This document shows positions 1 to 7,855 of a stretch of 23,448 nucleotides of DNA, piece by piece. The stretch comes from an uncultured Clostridia bacterium (lineage in GTDB: Bacteria; Bacillota; Clostridia; Oscillospirales; Oscillospiraceae), in assembly GCA_946187475.1 (NCBI GenBank), contig CAMHRJ010000004.1, forward strand, positions 1-23,448, given 5' to 3'. Both the position numbers and the translations under genes were made by a program. The notes below the pieces were generated by a model. That model saw only the letters and a list, made by a program, of their open reading frames with translations, ran no database searches and had not been told where the DNA came from. Within the stretch, counting starts at the first letter, position 1, and every line of letters starts with the position of its first letter.

Positions 1-94
1 ACTGGGCTTTCCGTAATTGGGGTTTTTACTGTCTACTTTTCCTTGACAGGTGCACATCGCATTTGCGGTGCGCCGGGTTTTACATTTTAAATTT

Positions 95-982
95 TTATCG
101 GACTCTTTCGTCGCCCCAGAAAAAGAGCGCGACGGTTCCCGGGCCGGTGTGGCTGCCGATGGTGGTGCCCACCCAGTTGATCTCCACCTTGCCGTTCAGG
201 TTGGGGAACCGAGCCTCCACCAGATCGGCCACCGCGCGGGCGTCCTCATAGCAGTTGGAGTTGGAGATATAGCACTTGCCGGAGTAGTTTTCGCCGCCCT
301 CGGCGTGCTGGGCCATGCGCTCCACGATCTCCCGGATGACCTTTTTCTTGCCGCGGATTTTCTCCCGGGGAATGAGTCTGCCCAGATCGTCCATGTTCAG
401 CAGCGGGCAGATGTTCAGCATGCCGCCGAAGAAACCCGCGGCCTTGGAAATGCGGCCGCCCTTGACGTAAAAGCTCAGGTCCGTGGAGAAGAACCAGTGG
501 TGCAGATGCAGCCGGTGCTCCTGAGCCCAGGCGCAGATCTCCTCGAAGGGCATACCCTCGTCCCGGAGATCGGCCAGCTTGTCCATCAGCAGACCATAGC
601 CCGAGGATGCGCCCAGGGAGTCTACCACCACGATCTTCCGGCCGGGATAGCGCTCCATCACCAGCTCCGCCGCGCTCTGGGCGGAATTGATCACGCCGGA
701 GATGCCGCTGGAGAGAGTCAGGTGCAGCACGTCCTTGCCTTCCTCGCAGAACTTGGAGAAGTAGGCCTCAAACTCCGAGACGTTGACCTGGGAGGTGCGG
801 GTCTCCGCGCCGTCGGCCATCGCCTGATAAAACTCCGGGAAGGGGATGCTCTTGCCCAGATCGTCGGCGTAGTCCACCTCGTTGAGGAAGAAGTGGAAGC
901 AGATATAGTGGATGTCCCGCTGCGCAAAATGGGCCTGAGACAGGTCGGCGGTGCTGCAGCAGCTGATTACATAGTCGGCCAT
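95..982 (-). CDS. DegV family fatty-acid-binding protein
   Basis: A 295-residue protein, close to the usual DegV length of about 280. DegV (FakB-type) proteins bind a single long-chain fatty acid in the cytoplasm, and some present it to a fatty acid kinase. Visible hallmarks are the N-terminal STADL stretch (residues 10-14), the central LTLSSGISG motif around residues 88-96, and the C-terminal signature VGTTIGSHTGPG near residues 270-281. The start is supported by an AGGAGGAG ribosome site 7 bases upstream. The gene starts 29 bases after the DJ-1-like gene on the same strand, so the two are probably co-transcribed. No FakA-like kinase is present in the window, so a role in fatty acid activation is inferred from the family only. 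Confidence 0.93.
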   Translation of the reverse strand: MADYVISCCSTADLSQAHFAQRDIHYICFHFFLNEVDYADDLGKSIPFPEFYQAMADGAETRTSQVNVSEFEAYFSKFCEEGKDVLHLTLSSGISGVINSAQSAAELVMERYPGRKIVVVDSLGASSGYGLLMDKLADLRDEGMPFEEICAWAQEHRLHLHHWFFSTDLSFYVKGGRISKAAGFFGGMLNICPLLNMDDLGRLIPREKIRGKKKVIREIVERMAQHAEGGENYSGKCYISNSNCYEDARAVADLVEARFPNLNGKVEINWVGTTIGSHTGPGTVALFFWGDERVR

Positions 983-1011
983 GGTGATGCTCCTCCTGTG
1001 ATATGTTTCAA

Positions 1012-1563
1012 TCAGTGACGATAAACGATGCTCTTACGGACCTTATCGCTCTTCTCCTGTCCATCCAGATAGGCGATGATGGCCAGGGCGAAGGGGATGG
1101 CGGCGCCCAGACCGGAGCCGGTGATAAAGTTCCCGTCGGTGACGGTCTCCACATCCACGTAATCCGCCCCGGGGAGATTTTCCTGGCAGCCGGGATAGCA
1201 GGTGGCGCGCTTACCCTTCAAAAGGCCCATCCGGCCCGGCACTGTGGGCGCGGCGCAGATGGCGGCGACCAGCTTTCCGGCGTCGGCATAGGTCTGCACG
1301 GCGCGGCGGACCAGCTCGCTTTCATAGAGGTATTCCGTACCCGGAAGTCCGCCCGGCAGAATCACCGCGTCGGCGGCGTTCAGGTCCAGCTGCTCCGCCA
1401 GCGCGTCGCAGCGGATGGCGATCTTGTGGGCGCCGACGATTTCCTCGCGGCCCATGATGGACGCGATCATCACCTCCACGCCGGCCCGGCGCAGCAGGTC
1501 CACGGTGATGAGGGCTTCGCACTCCTCCAGCCCGTCAGCGAAAAAAATAATGACTTTGGACAT
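1012..1563 (-). CDS. DJ-1/PfpI family protein (YajL-like)
   Basis: A 183-residue single-domain protein of the DJ-1/ThiJ/PfpI superfamily. Members are small cytoplasmic proteins linked to oxidative or electrophile stress, with chaperone, glyoxalase or deglycase activities reported or disputed. The sequence shows the conserved acidic site in GLEECEA (Glu16 aligns with DJ-1 Glu18) and the nucleophile elbow AAICAAP with Cys103. The usual histidine after the following strand is replaced by Tyr in TCYPG (residues 121-125). The ATG follows a GGAGG ribosome site by about 9 bases. It is the first gene of a probable two-gene transcript with the DegV gene. Its substrate cannot be read from the sequence. 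Confidence 0.93.
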   Translation of the reverse strand: MSKVIIFFADGLEECEALITVDLLRRAGVEVMIASIMGREEIVGAHKIAIRCDALAEQLDLNAADAVILPGGLPGTEYLYESELVRRAVQTYADAGKLVAAICAAPTVPGRMGLLKGKRATCYPGCQENLPGADYVDVETVTDGNFITGSGLGAAIPFALAIIAYLDGQEKSDKVRKSIVYRH

Positions 1564-1603
1564 GGTCAGAATCCTCCATTTCTATGTTGGTTTGATGGTA
1601 AAA

Positions 1604-1612
1604 ATACTAGCA
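1604..1612 (-). promoter_or_regulatory. Possible extended -10 promoter for the DJ-1/DegV pair
   Basis: Read on the minus strand this is TGCTAGTAT, an extended -10 (TGn followed by TAGTAT), about 40 bases before the DJ-1 start codon. No good -35 hexamer lies 17 bases upstream. The call rests on the extended -10 alone. Confidence 0.35.
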
Positions 1613-1640
1613 CGCAATTATTAAAAGACTCTTAAAAGCG

Positions 1641-1683
1641 CCGGAGCGCGTCCTCTGAGGCAGCAATTTGCCGGCTGCTCCGG
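1641..1683. other. Long imperfect inverted repeat between divergent genes
   Basis: CCGGAGC at 1641-1647 is complementary to GCTCCGG at 1677-1683. Inside it a second pairing is possible between GCAGC (1660-1664) and GCTGC (1674-1678). It lies between the divergent DJ-1 and surface-protein promoters and has no T-run after it, so it is not an obvious terminator. Function unknown. Confidence 0.3.
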
Positions 1684-1699
1684 ATTTGTCCGAATGGAG

Positions 1700-1728
1700 T
1701 TGCGAGAAAGATGGACAGTCTGTATATT
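1700..1728 (+). promoter_or_regulatory. Sigma-A type promoter for the large secreted protein
   Basis: TTGCGA (1700-1705) and TATATT (1723-1728) are separated by 17 bases. The expected transcript start, near 1735, lies about 80 bases before the ATG at 1815. The leader contains a small hairpin, CCCGGC (1771-1776) pairing with GCCGGG (1782-1787). Confidence 0.65.
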
Positions 1729-1814
1729 AGTCTGTGAAAACAAATGTTAGCAAAAGCGAACTAAAGGCCTCCCGGCAACGAGCCGGGAACCAATCCAACC
1801 ACAAGGAGGAAGCA

Positions 1815-4800
1815 ATGAACACTGCAACCAAAAGAGCCGGAAGCGGCTTCAAAACCGCGCTGTCGCTGCTGCTTGCGCTGAGCTTGTGCCTCTCGCTGCT
1901 GCTGCCTATGGGCGCTTTCGCGGCGGACACCAGTCTCAAGCTCACGGAAGTCCGCTACGACAGCGGCGTGCGATTCGCCTTCGACTGCGATTCCGGCACG
2001 CTCTATTCTCTGTGCCAGTCCGGCATCGGCGTGACGCTGAACGACGAAGCGCTGACCTTTAACCCCAACTACAGCTATCACACTTACTACAATGCTGCCG
2101 GCGAATTCATCAAGGAATCCGGCGACAACGCGCTGTACTTCAACACTGCCGATTTCCGGGAAGGCGACAACACCGTGGTGATCACCGACCCCAACGGCGT
2201 GTCCGCCGCCTACAACGTCACCAAAACCACCACCACGGAAACGGTGGAATACTGGTACGGCACCGAGACGAAAAATTCCTACGAATTCAGCTTTTCCGAG
2301 GTCACCGGCACCGAGCCGGCGCAGCCCAGCACGGAGCCCGCTGCGGACCCCCAGCCGGAAACGCCCTCCGACCCCGTGGACGGCAAGATTCTCTATGTCC
2401 GGCTGAACGGCGGCTTTGAGCACCGCATCGTGGGCGAAGAGGACATCGCCGACGCCACCAGTGCCGCCACCGGCGCATCCTACGCCGTCATCAACGAGGG
2501 CAACGCCGTGGACGTCCAGGCGGTTCTGGTCCCTGAGGGCACGGCTTTCGCCGATGTGGCGGAGGACGCCTGGCAGTCCCTCCAATGGCTCAACGGTGAG
2601 ACCATCGTTCAGGCCGACGGCGGCAAGTGCAAGGCCGTCATTTCTCCCGCAGGCTCCGGCGTGACCGCCGACTATGACACGGTTTACGGCCAGGTCAAGC
2701 TGAGCGGCACCCCCGCCCAGGCCGGCGACTATACCGTGACCCTGCAGTTCACCGACACCGAAGGCCGCACCGCTGTGAGCAACAGCGTCGCCTTCAAGAT
2801 CTACTCCGGTGATGAGAAGCTCTGCGACCAGCTGGTTCTGGAAAACTGCTCCCAGACCGCTGACGGCAAGTATATCTACGACATGGAGCCCTGGTACATC
2901 CATGATTTCGGCGGCGACCAGAGCGTCACCGTCCCCGCGGACGTGAAGGCCTGGTACGGCTCCCACACCCGCGGCACCTACGGCGAGCTGGGCGAGATCG
3001 TCTCTCTGACGGGCGGCGACGCGCCTGTGCAGGAGCTGATCATCCCCGCCGGCTGCAACCTGACCATGGTCAACATGCGCGTGCACAGCGGCGTGAAGAT
3101 CATTGTGGAGGCCGGCGCGGTCTTCTCTATCCGCGATACCATCCTCGAGGGCATCGTGGAGGTCCGCGACGGCGGCACCTTCTCCATGGACTACAACGAC
3201 TACGGCGCGGAGGCGGGCTTCCTCTTCGGTTCCTCCATCAACGGCCAACTGCAGCTGCTGGACGGCGCCACAATCTCCAACGCCCGCATCGTCTCCCACA
3301 CGAACTACTCTGCCCGTGACGACCAGAACCGCATGAACTTTGCGCCCGTGGTCACGGTGACGGGCAATGTGAACATCGTCGGCGACGTCTACATCGTCGG
3401 TGACGAGGCGCCCAACGACGGCCACGGCCAGCCCGCTCTGTCCATCCAGAACGGCACCCTGAACGTACCTGCCGGCTCCACGCTGGCGGCCTTCGGCGGC
3501 GGCAACTCCATGCTGACCCCGGAGGGCGGCGACGCCATCACCCTCGACAACGGCACCATCACCGGCGAGGGCAAGGTCATCGCCGTGGGCGGCTACTGCG
3601 CCAACATCACCAGCAACGAAAGCTACGGTCACGGCGGCGCTGCCGTCAGCGGCACGGGCACCGTTTCCACCGCCGAGGCCTATTTTGAGGGCGGCTCCAG
3701 TCTCAACACGCCCGCCGAGCCTCTGAAGGGCGACGTCACGGTCTCCAAGAACACCCGCGCCAAGCTGGTCAGCGGCGTCCAGGCGGACACCGCCGACACC
3801 GCCACCTATTGGAAGGGCACCGGCGACCTGGACGGCACCATCCCGGTGCTGGAGAACTATCCCGTCCCCGAGGCCGCGGACGTGACCTCCGGCTACGTTC
3901 TGATGAACGTGCCCTATGCGGCGTTCTTTGCGACCCAGGGTGTGGATGGCGTTGACGCGGTCAGCACCGCTACGCTGAAGACCTACAACCAGACCATGGC
4001 CGCCGGCTCCTACCACGATGGCTATGACGCGGTGGAGCCTCTCTCCGACGCGAAGATCCTCGGCGTGACCTACCCGGTGTACGTGGAGGACCTGGAGGAT
4101 CTGGCCGGCCTGACCAAAGTCACCGACGAGAGCGCTGCCACCATCTCCGTGGCCGCGGGCAAGTCCGGTTTGACCACCAAGGACGTTACCGGTGTTGACG
4201 TGCTCTTCGCCAGCGGCGACTACGCCTACTACGTCCTGGAGGACGCGCCGAACCTGTATCTGACGGCCACCAAGACTGTGGACGGTTTTGCCTTCACCGG
4301 CCCGGAGGCCGAAGTGGAGTCTGCCGCCTTTGACAGCGTGAACATCGCCTACGGCGGCCACCACGCGGACGTGGCCATCACGGTCGCGGACGCGGCGAAT
4401 CTGACCGACTATGCCAGGCTTTTCGGCGTCGTTGCAACTGTGGACGGCGTGGAATATGCCCTGCGGCATGTGGAGAACCTCTGGCGCAAGTCCGAGACCG
4501 GCTGGAACTGGGACGGTGTGGATGGTACCGGCCTCTCCGGAAAGACCATCACGAACCTGAAGTATTACCTCTTCGACGGCACGTCCTACCGCGTGCTGAG
4601 CTATGATGTGGACCTCCTGGTGAAGCAGCACGGCGACGCCATCACCGCCTCCTTTGCCGACGCCAGGACCGTCACGGTTACGAACCTGCCGGCAGATATC
4701 CAGAACCCCGTCGCCAAGGTCGCCAGCAAGGTGGGCCGGGGCGAGACGCCGGTGGTGATCGCGGAGAACGTCAGCGTGGCCGACGGCAAGATCACCTGCG

Positions 4801-5687
4801 CCGACGCAGCTGTGAGCAGCACGACCTATACCGTCACCGTCACCAGCGACAACTATGCCGATCTCGCGGCCGAGGCCGTGTCTCCTGCAGCGCCCGAGGC
4901 ACCTGTGGCTTCCGTGAAGCTGAACAGCAGCGGCAATCCGGTCATCACCTGGGCAGCCGTGGAAGGCGCTGTGCGCTACCAGGTGTTCTGCGCCGTGGGC
5001 GATGGCGCCTACAAGCGGATTCTGACCACCGCGAACCTGAAGTGCACTCACAGCAAGAACGTGGCAAATGCCACCACCTATTCCTACAAGGTCTGCGCCA
5101 TTGACGCCAATGGCTACGTCAGCGAGGACAGCAGCCCTGTCAGCGTGACCACGCGGCCTGCGGCACCCGCGGCGACCGTGAAGCTGAATGCCAGCGGCAA
5201 TCCGGTCATCACCTGGGCAGCCGTGGAAGGCGCTGTGCGCTATCAGGTGTACTGCGCCGTGGGCGACGGTGCCTACAAGCGGATCCTGACCACCACGAAC
5301 CTGAAGTGCACCCACAGCAAGAACGTGGAGAGCGGCACCACCTACTCCTACAAGGTCTGCGCCGTGGACGCCAACGGCAGCGTCAGCGCTTACAGCAGCG
5401 TCGTGACCGTCAAAACGGGCCTCTCTGCACCGGAGGTCAGCGTGAAGCTCAACGCCAAGGGCAATCCGGTCATCACCTGGAACGCCGTGGAAGGCGCGGC
5501 GAGCTACAAGGTGTACTGCGCCGTGGGCGACGGCGCCTACAAGCGGATCCTCGCCACTCCGAACCTGAAGTGCACCCACGTCAAGAACGTGGAGCGCGGC
5601 ACGACCTACTCCTACAAGGTCTGCGCCGTGGACGCTGACGGTGTGGTCGGCGTGTACAGCACCATCGTCACGGTGACGAACCCGTAA
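1815..5687 (+). CDS. Large secreted protein with beta-helix-like core and three Fn3-like repeats
   Basis: A 1290-residue exported protein. ATG 1815 is chosen because it follows AAGGAGG closely and begins a clear signal peptide: a basic start, a Leu-rich core near residues 14-31 and a probable cut after AFA near residue 37. An in-frame GTG at 1734 sits only 5 bases after the promoter -10 box and is rejected. After the signal peptide comes an ordered beta-rich domain ending in EGDNTVVI, a Pro/Glu-rich linker, an Ig-like stretch (about residues 240-330), and a region of short repeated strands rich in Gly, Asn and Val (about 415-635), typical of a right-handed beta-helix. The last 265 residues are three near-identical Fn3-like repeats. 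No LPxTG motif or SLH domain is seen, so the means of retention is unknown. A role in adhesion or glycan binding is a guess. Confidence 0.85.
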   Translation: MNTATKRAGSGFKTALSLLLALSLCLSLLLPMGAFAADTSLKLTEVRYDSGVRFAFDCDSGTLYSLCQSGIGVTLNDEALTFNPNYSYHTYYNAAGEFIKESGDNALYFNTADFREGDNTVVITDPNGVSAAYNVTKTTTTETVEYWYGTETKNSYEFSFSEVTGTEPAQPSTEPAADPQPETPSDPVDGKILYVRLNGGFEHRIVGEEDIADATSAATGASYAVINEGNAVDVQAVLVPEGTAFADVAEDAWQSLQWLNGETIVQADGGKCKAVISPAGSGVTADYDTVYGQVKLSGTPAQAGDYTVTLQFTDTEGRTAVSNSVAFKIYSGDEKLCDQLVLENCSQTADGKYIYDMEPWYIHDFGGDQSVTVPADVKAWYGSHTRGTYGELGEIVSLTGGDAPVQELIIPAGCNLTMVNMRVHSGVKIIVEAGAVFSIRDTILEGIVEVRDGGTFSMDYNDYGAEAGFLFGSSINGQLQLLDGATISNARIVSHTNYSARDDQNRMNFAPVVTVTGNVNIVGDVYIVGDEAPNDGHGQPALSIQNGTLNVPAGSTLAAFGGGNSMLTPEGGDAITLDNGTITGEGKVIAVGGYCANITSNESYGHGGAAVSGTGTVSTAEAYFEGGSSLNTPAEPLKGDVTVSKNTRAKLVSGVQADTADTATYWKGTGDLDGTIPVLENYPVPEAADVTSGYVLMNVPYAAFFATQGVDGVDAVSTATLKTYNQTMAAGSYHDGYDAVEPLSDAKILGVTYPVYVEDLEDLAGLTKVTDESAATISVAAGKSGLTTKDVTGVDVLFASGDYAYYVLEDAPNLYLTATKTVDGFAFTGPEAEVESAAFDSVNIAYGGHHADVAITVADAANLTDYARLFGVVATVDGVEYALRHVENLWRKSETGWNWDGVDGTGLSGKTITNLKYYLFDGTSYRVLSYDVDLLVKQHGDAITASFADARTVTVTNLPADIQNPVAKVASKVGRGETPVVIAENVSVADGKITCADAAVSSTTYTVTVTSDNYADLAAEAVSPAAPEAPVASVKLNSSGNPVITWAAVEGAVRYQVFCAVGDGAYKRILTTANLKCTHSKNVANATTYSYKVCAIDANGYVSEDSSPVSVTTRPAAPAATVKLNASGNPVITWAAVEGAVRYQVYCAVGDGAYKRILTTTNLKCTHSKNVESGTTYSYKVCAVDANGSVSAYSSVVTVKTGLSAPEVSVKLNAKGNPVITWNAVEGAASYKVYCAVGDGAYKRILATPNLKCTHVKNVERGTTYSYKVCAVDADGVVGVYSTIVTVTNP
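4896..5684 (+). repeat. Three tandem 264-bp repeats encoding Fn3-like domains
   Basis: The units are about 4896-5159, 5160-5423 and 5424-5684. The marker AATCCGGTCATCACCTGG recurs at 4935, 5199 and 5463, an exact 264-base period. Each unit encodes 88 residues with VITW, Y(Q/K)V and TTYSYKV, an Fn3-type pattern. Each also carries three cysteines at matching positions (FCAV or YCAV, NLKCTH, YKVCA), which is unusual for Fn3. The high identity of the DNA points to recent duplication or ongoing homogenisation. Confidence 0.9.
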
Positions 5688-5710
5688 TCCTCGCCCCAGA
5701 AACGAATCGG

Positions 5711-5740
5711 CCCCGGCTCTCATTGGAGAGCCGGGGTTTT
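5711..5740 (+). terminator. Rho-independent terminator of the large secreted protein gene
   Basis: A perfect 11-bp stem (CCCCGGCTCTC at 5711-5721 with GAGAGCCGGGG at 5726-5736), an ATTG loop, then TTTT. It lies 24 bases after the stop codon. Confidence 0.88.
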
Positions 5741-5746
5741 GGCATA

Positions 5747-5778
5747 GAAAACCGCCGCACAGGGGGACTGTGCGGCGG
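5747..5778 (-). terminator. Rho-independent terminator of the acyl-CoA ligase gene
   Basis: On the minus strand an 11-bp perfect stem (5752-5762 with 5768-5778, CCGCCGCACAG type) with a 5-base loop is followed by a TTTT run. It faces the plus-strand terminator just to the left, insulating the two convergent genes. Confidence 0.85.
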
Positions 5779-5828
5779 GGATGACACAGATGACCAAAGG
5801 GGGATTTGATGCACCTGTGGCGGGGGCG

Positions 5829-7586
5829 TTATTGCGCGGCGGCAGCAACCTCGTCCAGCTTGGCGTCGTAATCCTTCGCCAGCTTGCGATAGTCGATCTT
5901 GCCCATGCCGGTGTGGGGCATGTCCGGGATGATCTCGATGGTATCGGGGATGACACTGGCCTCGATCTCGCCATTCATGAGCTCCTTGAGCTCGGCAAGG
6001 ATTTCATCCTTGACGCGGTCTGTCTTCAGCTGCACGAAGGCAAGACTCTTCTGGCCCTGTGCGTGGGCGCGGTCCTTCACGCCGACCACGGCGCAGCTGA
6101 GCACGTCCTTGTGCTTGCCCAGCACGCTCTCGATGTGGGCGGGGAAGACCTTGTGGCCGTTGTGCATGACGATCATGCGCTTGATGCGGCCCTTGATGTA
6201 GATGAAGCCGTCCTCGTCCATGGTGCCGATGTCGCCGCTGTGGACCCAGCGGGTGCCGTCGGGGTGGGTGAAGATGACGTTGTCGGTCTCGGCGGGATTG
6301 TTCAGGTAGCCCAGCATCAGGCCGGGGCCGGAGATGCAGATCTCGCCTTCCTCGTTGTAGCCCAGCTCTTCGGTGGTGCCGGGCTTGAAGATGCCCATGG
6401 TGTTCATCAGCAGGGGATAGCCCACGCTGAGAGAGCGGAAGTTGCCGTTGCAGCTGCAGCAGGCAGCGGAGCTGACCTCGCTCATGCCGTAGCCCTGGGA
6501 GAGCGGGAACATGGCGCCGCGCTCTTTCAGGAAGCCGTTGAGCTTGGCCTCCAGACCGGCGTTCATGGTGTCGCCGCCGGAGCCGGCGGTGACGAAGAAG
6601 TCCAGCATGAAGCCGTCCTTCATCTCCTTGGAGTTCATGAGCTTCTCATAGTGGGCCGGGACCATCAGCGTGTGCTGGGGCCGGTACTGCTTGATGTACT
6701 TGCCCACGGAGTCGGAGTCGAACTTGGGGATGATAATCATCTCCAGGCCCAGGCTCAGAGGCATATGGAGGCTCGCCACCATGCCGTAGGAGGCAAAGGC
6801 GGGGATGATGTTCATGAAGCGATGGGTGTGGTCATACTCCACGCCGCAATACTCAAAGTCCAGAGCCACGGCGTTGAAGCCGTCGTTGGTGAACATGACA
6901 CCCTTGGGCGCGCCGGTGGTACCGCCGGTGAGGGCGATGCCGGCCAGCTCGAACTCACAGTAATCCACGGTGGGCACGTCCACGCCCTTGCCCAGGTCCA
7001 TGAAGGTGGACCAGCGCAGCACGTGATCGTCATAGGGCGTGCGGTCCGGGAATTTCAGTCCGGCCAGGAACTTCATCAGACCGCCGGGCATGCTGTTGCG
7101 GATGGAATAGACCACCATGAACTCCGCCTGAGCGTGCACTTCCTTGGACAGAAGCAGGCTCTTGATGTTGGGCGCCGCGTCAAGGATCAGCAGCAGGCGG
7201 GAGTTGGCATTTTTCATGAAGTTGGCCACGGTGCCTGCGGTGTTGCGCGGGTCGAGGACCATGGCGGCGGCGCCGAGCTTGTTCAGCGCGTAGAGGGACA
7301 CCACCAGCTCCGGAACGGTGATGGAGCTGAAAGTGACGATATCGCCCTTCTTTACGCCCAGAGCGGCGAAGGCAGCGGCGCACTGATCAATATCCTCGAT
7401 CAGCTTCCCGTAGGGAATCTGATTCTGGAAATAGTTGATGGCGATGCTGTCCAGATTGTTCTGATTGACTTTAACCAGATGCTGGTAAATGGACTCCTTC
7501 GGCAGCTCAACCTGCTTCGCTTCCTCTGAGAAGAACTGAAGCCAGGGCTTCTGCTCGGAAGGTTTCATACGAATATTTTCTGTCAT
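5829..7586 (-). CDS. AMP-dependent acyl-CoA synthetase/ligase
   Basis: A 585-residue ANL-superfamily adenylating enzyme. These activate a carboxylic acid to an acyl-AMP, usually transferring it to coenzyme A. The sequence shows the ATP-binding loop TGGTTGAPKG (residues 220-229), the YGMSE motif, HSGDIG with its ribose-binding Asp, the hinge IKGRIKRMI, and the C-terminal MGKIDYRK that carries the catalytic lysine. Start at 7586 is preferred because AAGGGGGA lies just upstream. An in-frame extension to 7727 would run through the shared promoter block and adds 47 residues unlike the family. The gene stands alone with its own terminator. The acid substrate cannot be inferred. A Cys-rich run, SAACCSC, follows the YGMSE motif. 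Confidence 0.92.
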   Translation of the reverse strand: MTENIRMKPSEQKPWLQFFSEEAKQVELPKESIYQHLVKVNQNNLDSIAINYFQNQIPYGKLIEDIDQCAAAFAALGVKKGDIVTFSSITVPELVVSLYALNKLGAAAMVLDPRNTAGTVANFMKNANSRLLLILDAAPNIKSLLLSKEVHAQAEFMVVYSIRNSMPGGLMKFLAGLKFPDRTPYDDHVLRWSTFMDLGKGVDVPTVDYCEFELAGIALTGGTTGAPKGVMFTNDGFNAVALDFEYCGVEYDHTHRFMNIIPAFASYGMVASLHMPLSLGLEMIIIPKFDSDSVGKYIKQYRPQHTLMVPAHYEKLMNSKEMKDGFMLDFFVTAGSGGDTMNAGLEAKLNGFLKERGAMFPLSQGYGMSEVSSAACCSCNGNFRSLSVGYPLLMNTMGIFKPGTTEELGYNEEGEICISGPGLMLGYLNNPAETDNVIFTHPDGTRWVHSGDIGTMDEDGFIYIKGRIKRMIVMHNGHKVFPAHIESVLGKHKDVLSCAVVGVKDRAHAQGQKSLAFVQLKTDRVKDEILAELKELMNGEIEASVIPDTIEIIPDMPHTGMGKIDYRKLAKDYDAKLDEVAAAAQ

Positions 7587-7684
7587 TTGAATGGTTTCCC
7601 CCTTACTGGCTGCCACATCATTGGGCGGCGTTCTTCCCCCGCATAATGCCCATGATAAACGTGTATAACAGCCAAATTCCGTAA

Positions 7685-7740
7685 TATATTGCATCCTGAC
7701 TGCGGTTTTATCGCAACAAAATCGCAAATCTGGAACTTTT
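7685..7740 (-). promoter_or_regulatory. Conserved promoter-region block upstream of the acyl-CoA ligase
   Basis: Read on the minus strand it contains AAAAGTTCC, two TTGCGAT copies 11 bases apart, then TTGCGATAAAACCG (7716 to 7703), nine unmatched bases, and TGCAATATA (7693 to 7685). The same arrangement occurs at 9915-9971 before the ECF sigma gene. TTGCGA could be a -35 with TGCAAT as a weak -10 at 17 bases, or the block could be a regulator site. It lies about 100-155 bases before the start codon. Confidence 0.6.
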
Positions 7741-7795
7741 TTAACAATGTTAGACGAAGCGTGTGATAATAAACATTCTTGCAGGTATAAGATGG

Positions 7796-7839
7796 AAAAA
7801 GAGCTGAAATCTCCCCAATACCAGGCTGGTATTGGGGAG
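7796..7839 (-). terminator. Probable terminator of the SLH-SGNH hydrolase gene
   Basis: A strong perfect stem of 12 bp or more (CTCCCCAATACC at 7811-7822 with GGTATTGGGGAG at 7828-7839) lies 17 bases after the stop codon on the minus strand. The T-run (TTTTT, 7800 to 7796) follows 10 bases later rather than immediately, so efficiency is uncertain. Confidence 0.55.
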
Positions 7840-7855
7840 ATGATGGCTGCGAGGG

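Noticed and set aside
1..94. Terminator or gene end left of the DegV gene
   Set aside because: Only a weak imperfect hairpin around GCAC/GTGC is seen, with no proper T-run on the minus strand. Not enough to call.
1734..1814. N-terminal extension of the secreted protein from GTG 1734
   Set aside because: It begins 5 bases after the -10 box, lacks a ribosome site, and would place 27 hydrophilic residues before a clear signal peptide.
1761..5723. A 1320-codon open frame antisense to the large secreted protein
   Set aside because: It is Gly/Val/His/Arg-rich with no domain, signal peptide or ribosome site, and the codon pattern of the plus strand in this GC-rich gene keeps the opposite frame open. 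The plus-strand gene has full signals.
5781..7529. A 582-codon plus-strand frame over the acyl-CoA ligase
   Set aside because: Low-complexity His/Val/Ala composition and no motif. The minus-strand ligase has all its catalytic motifs.
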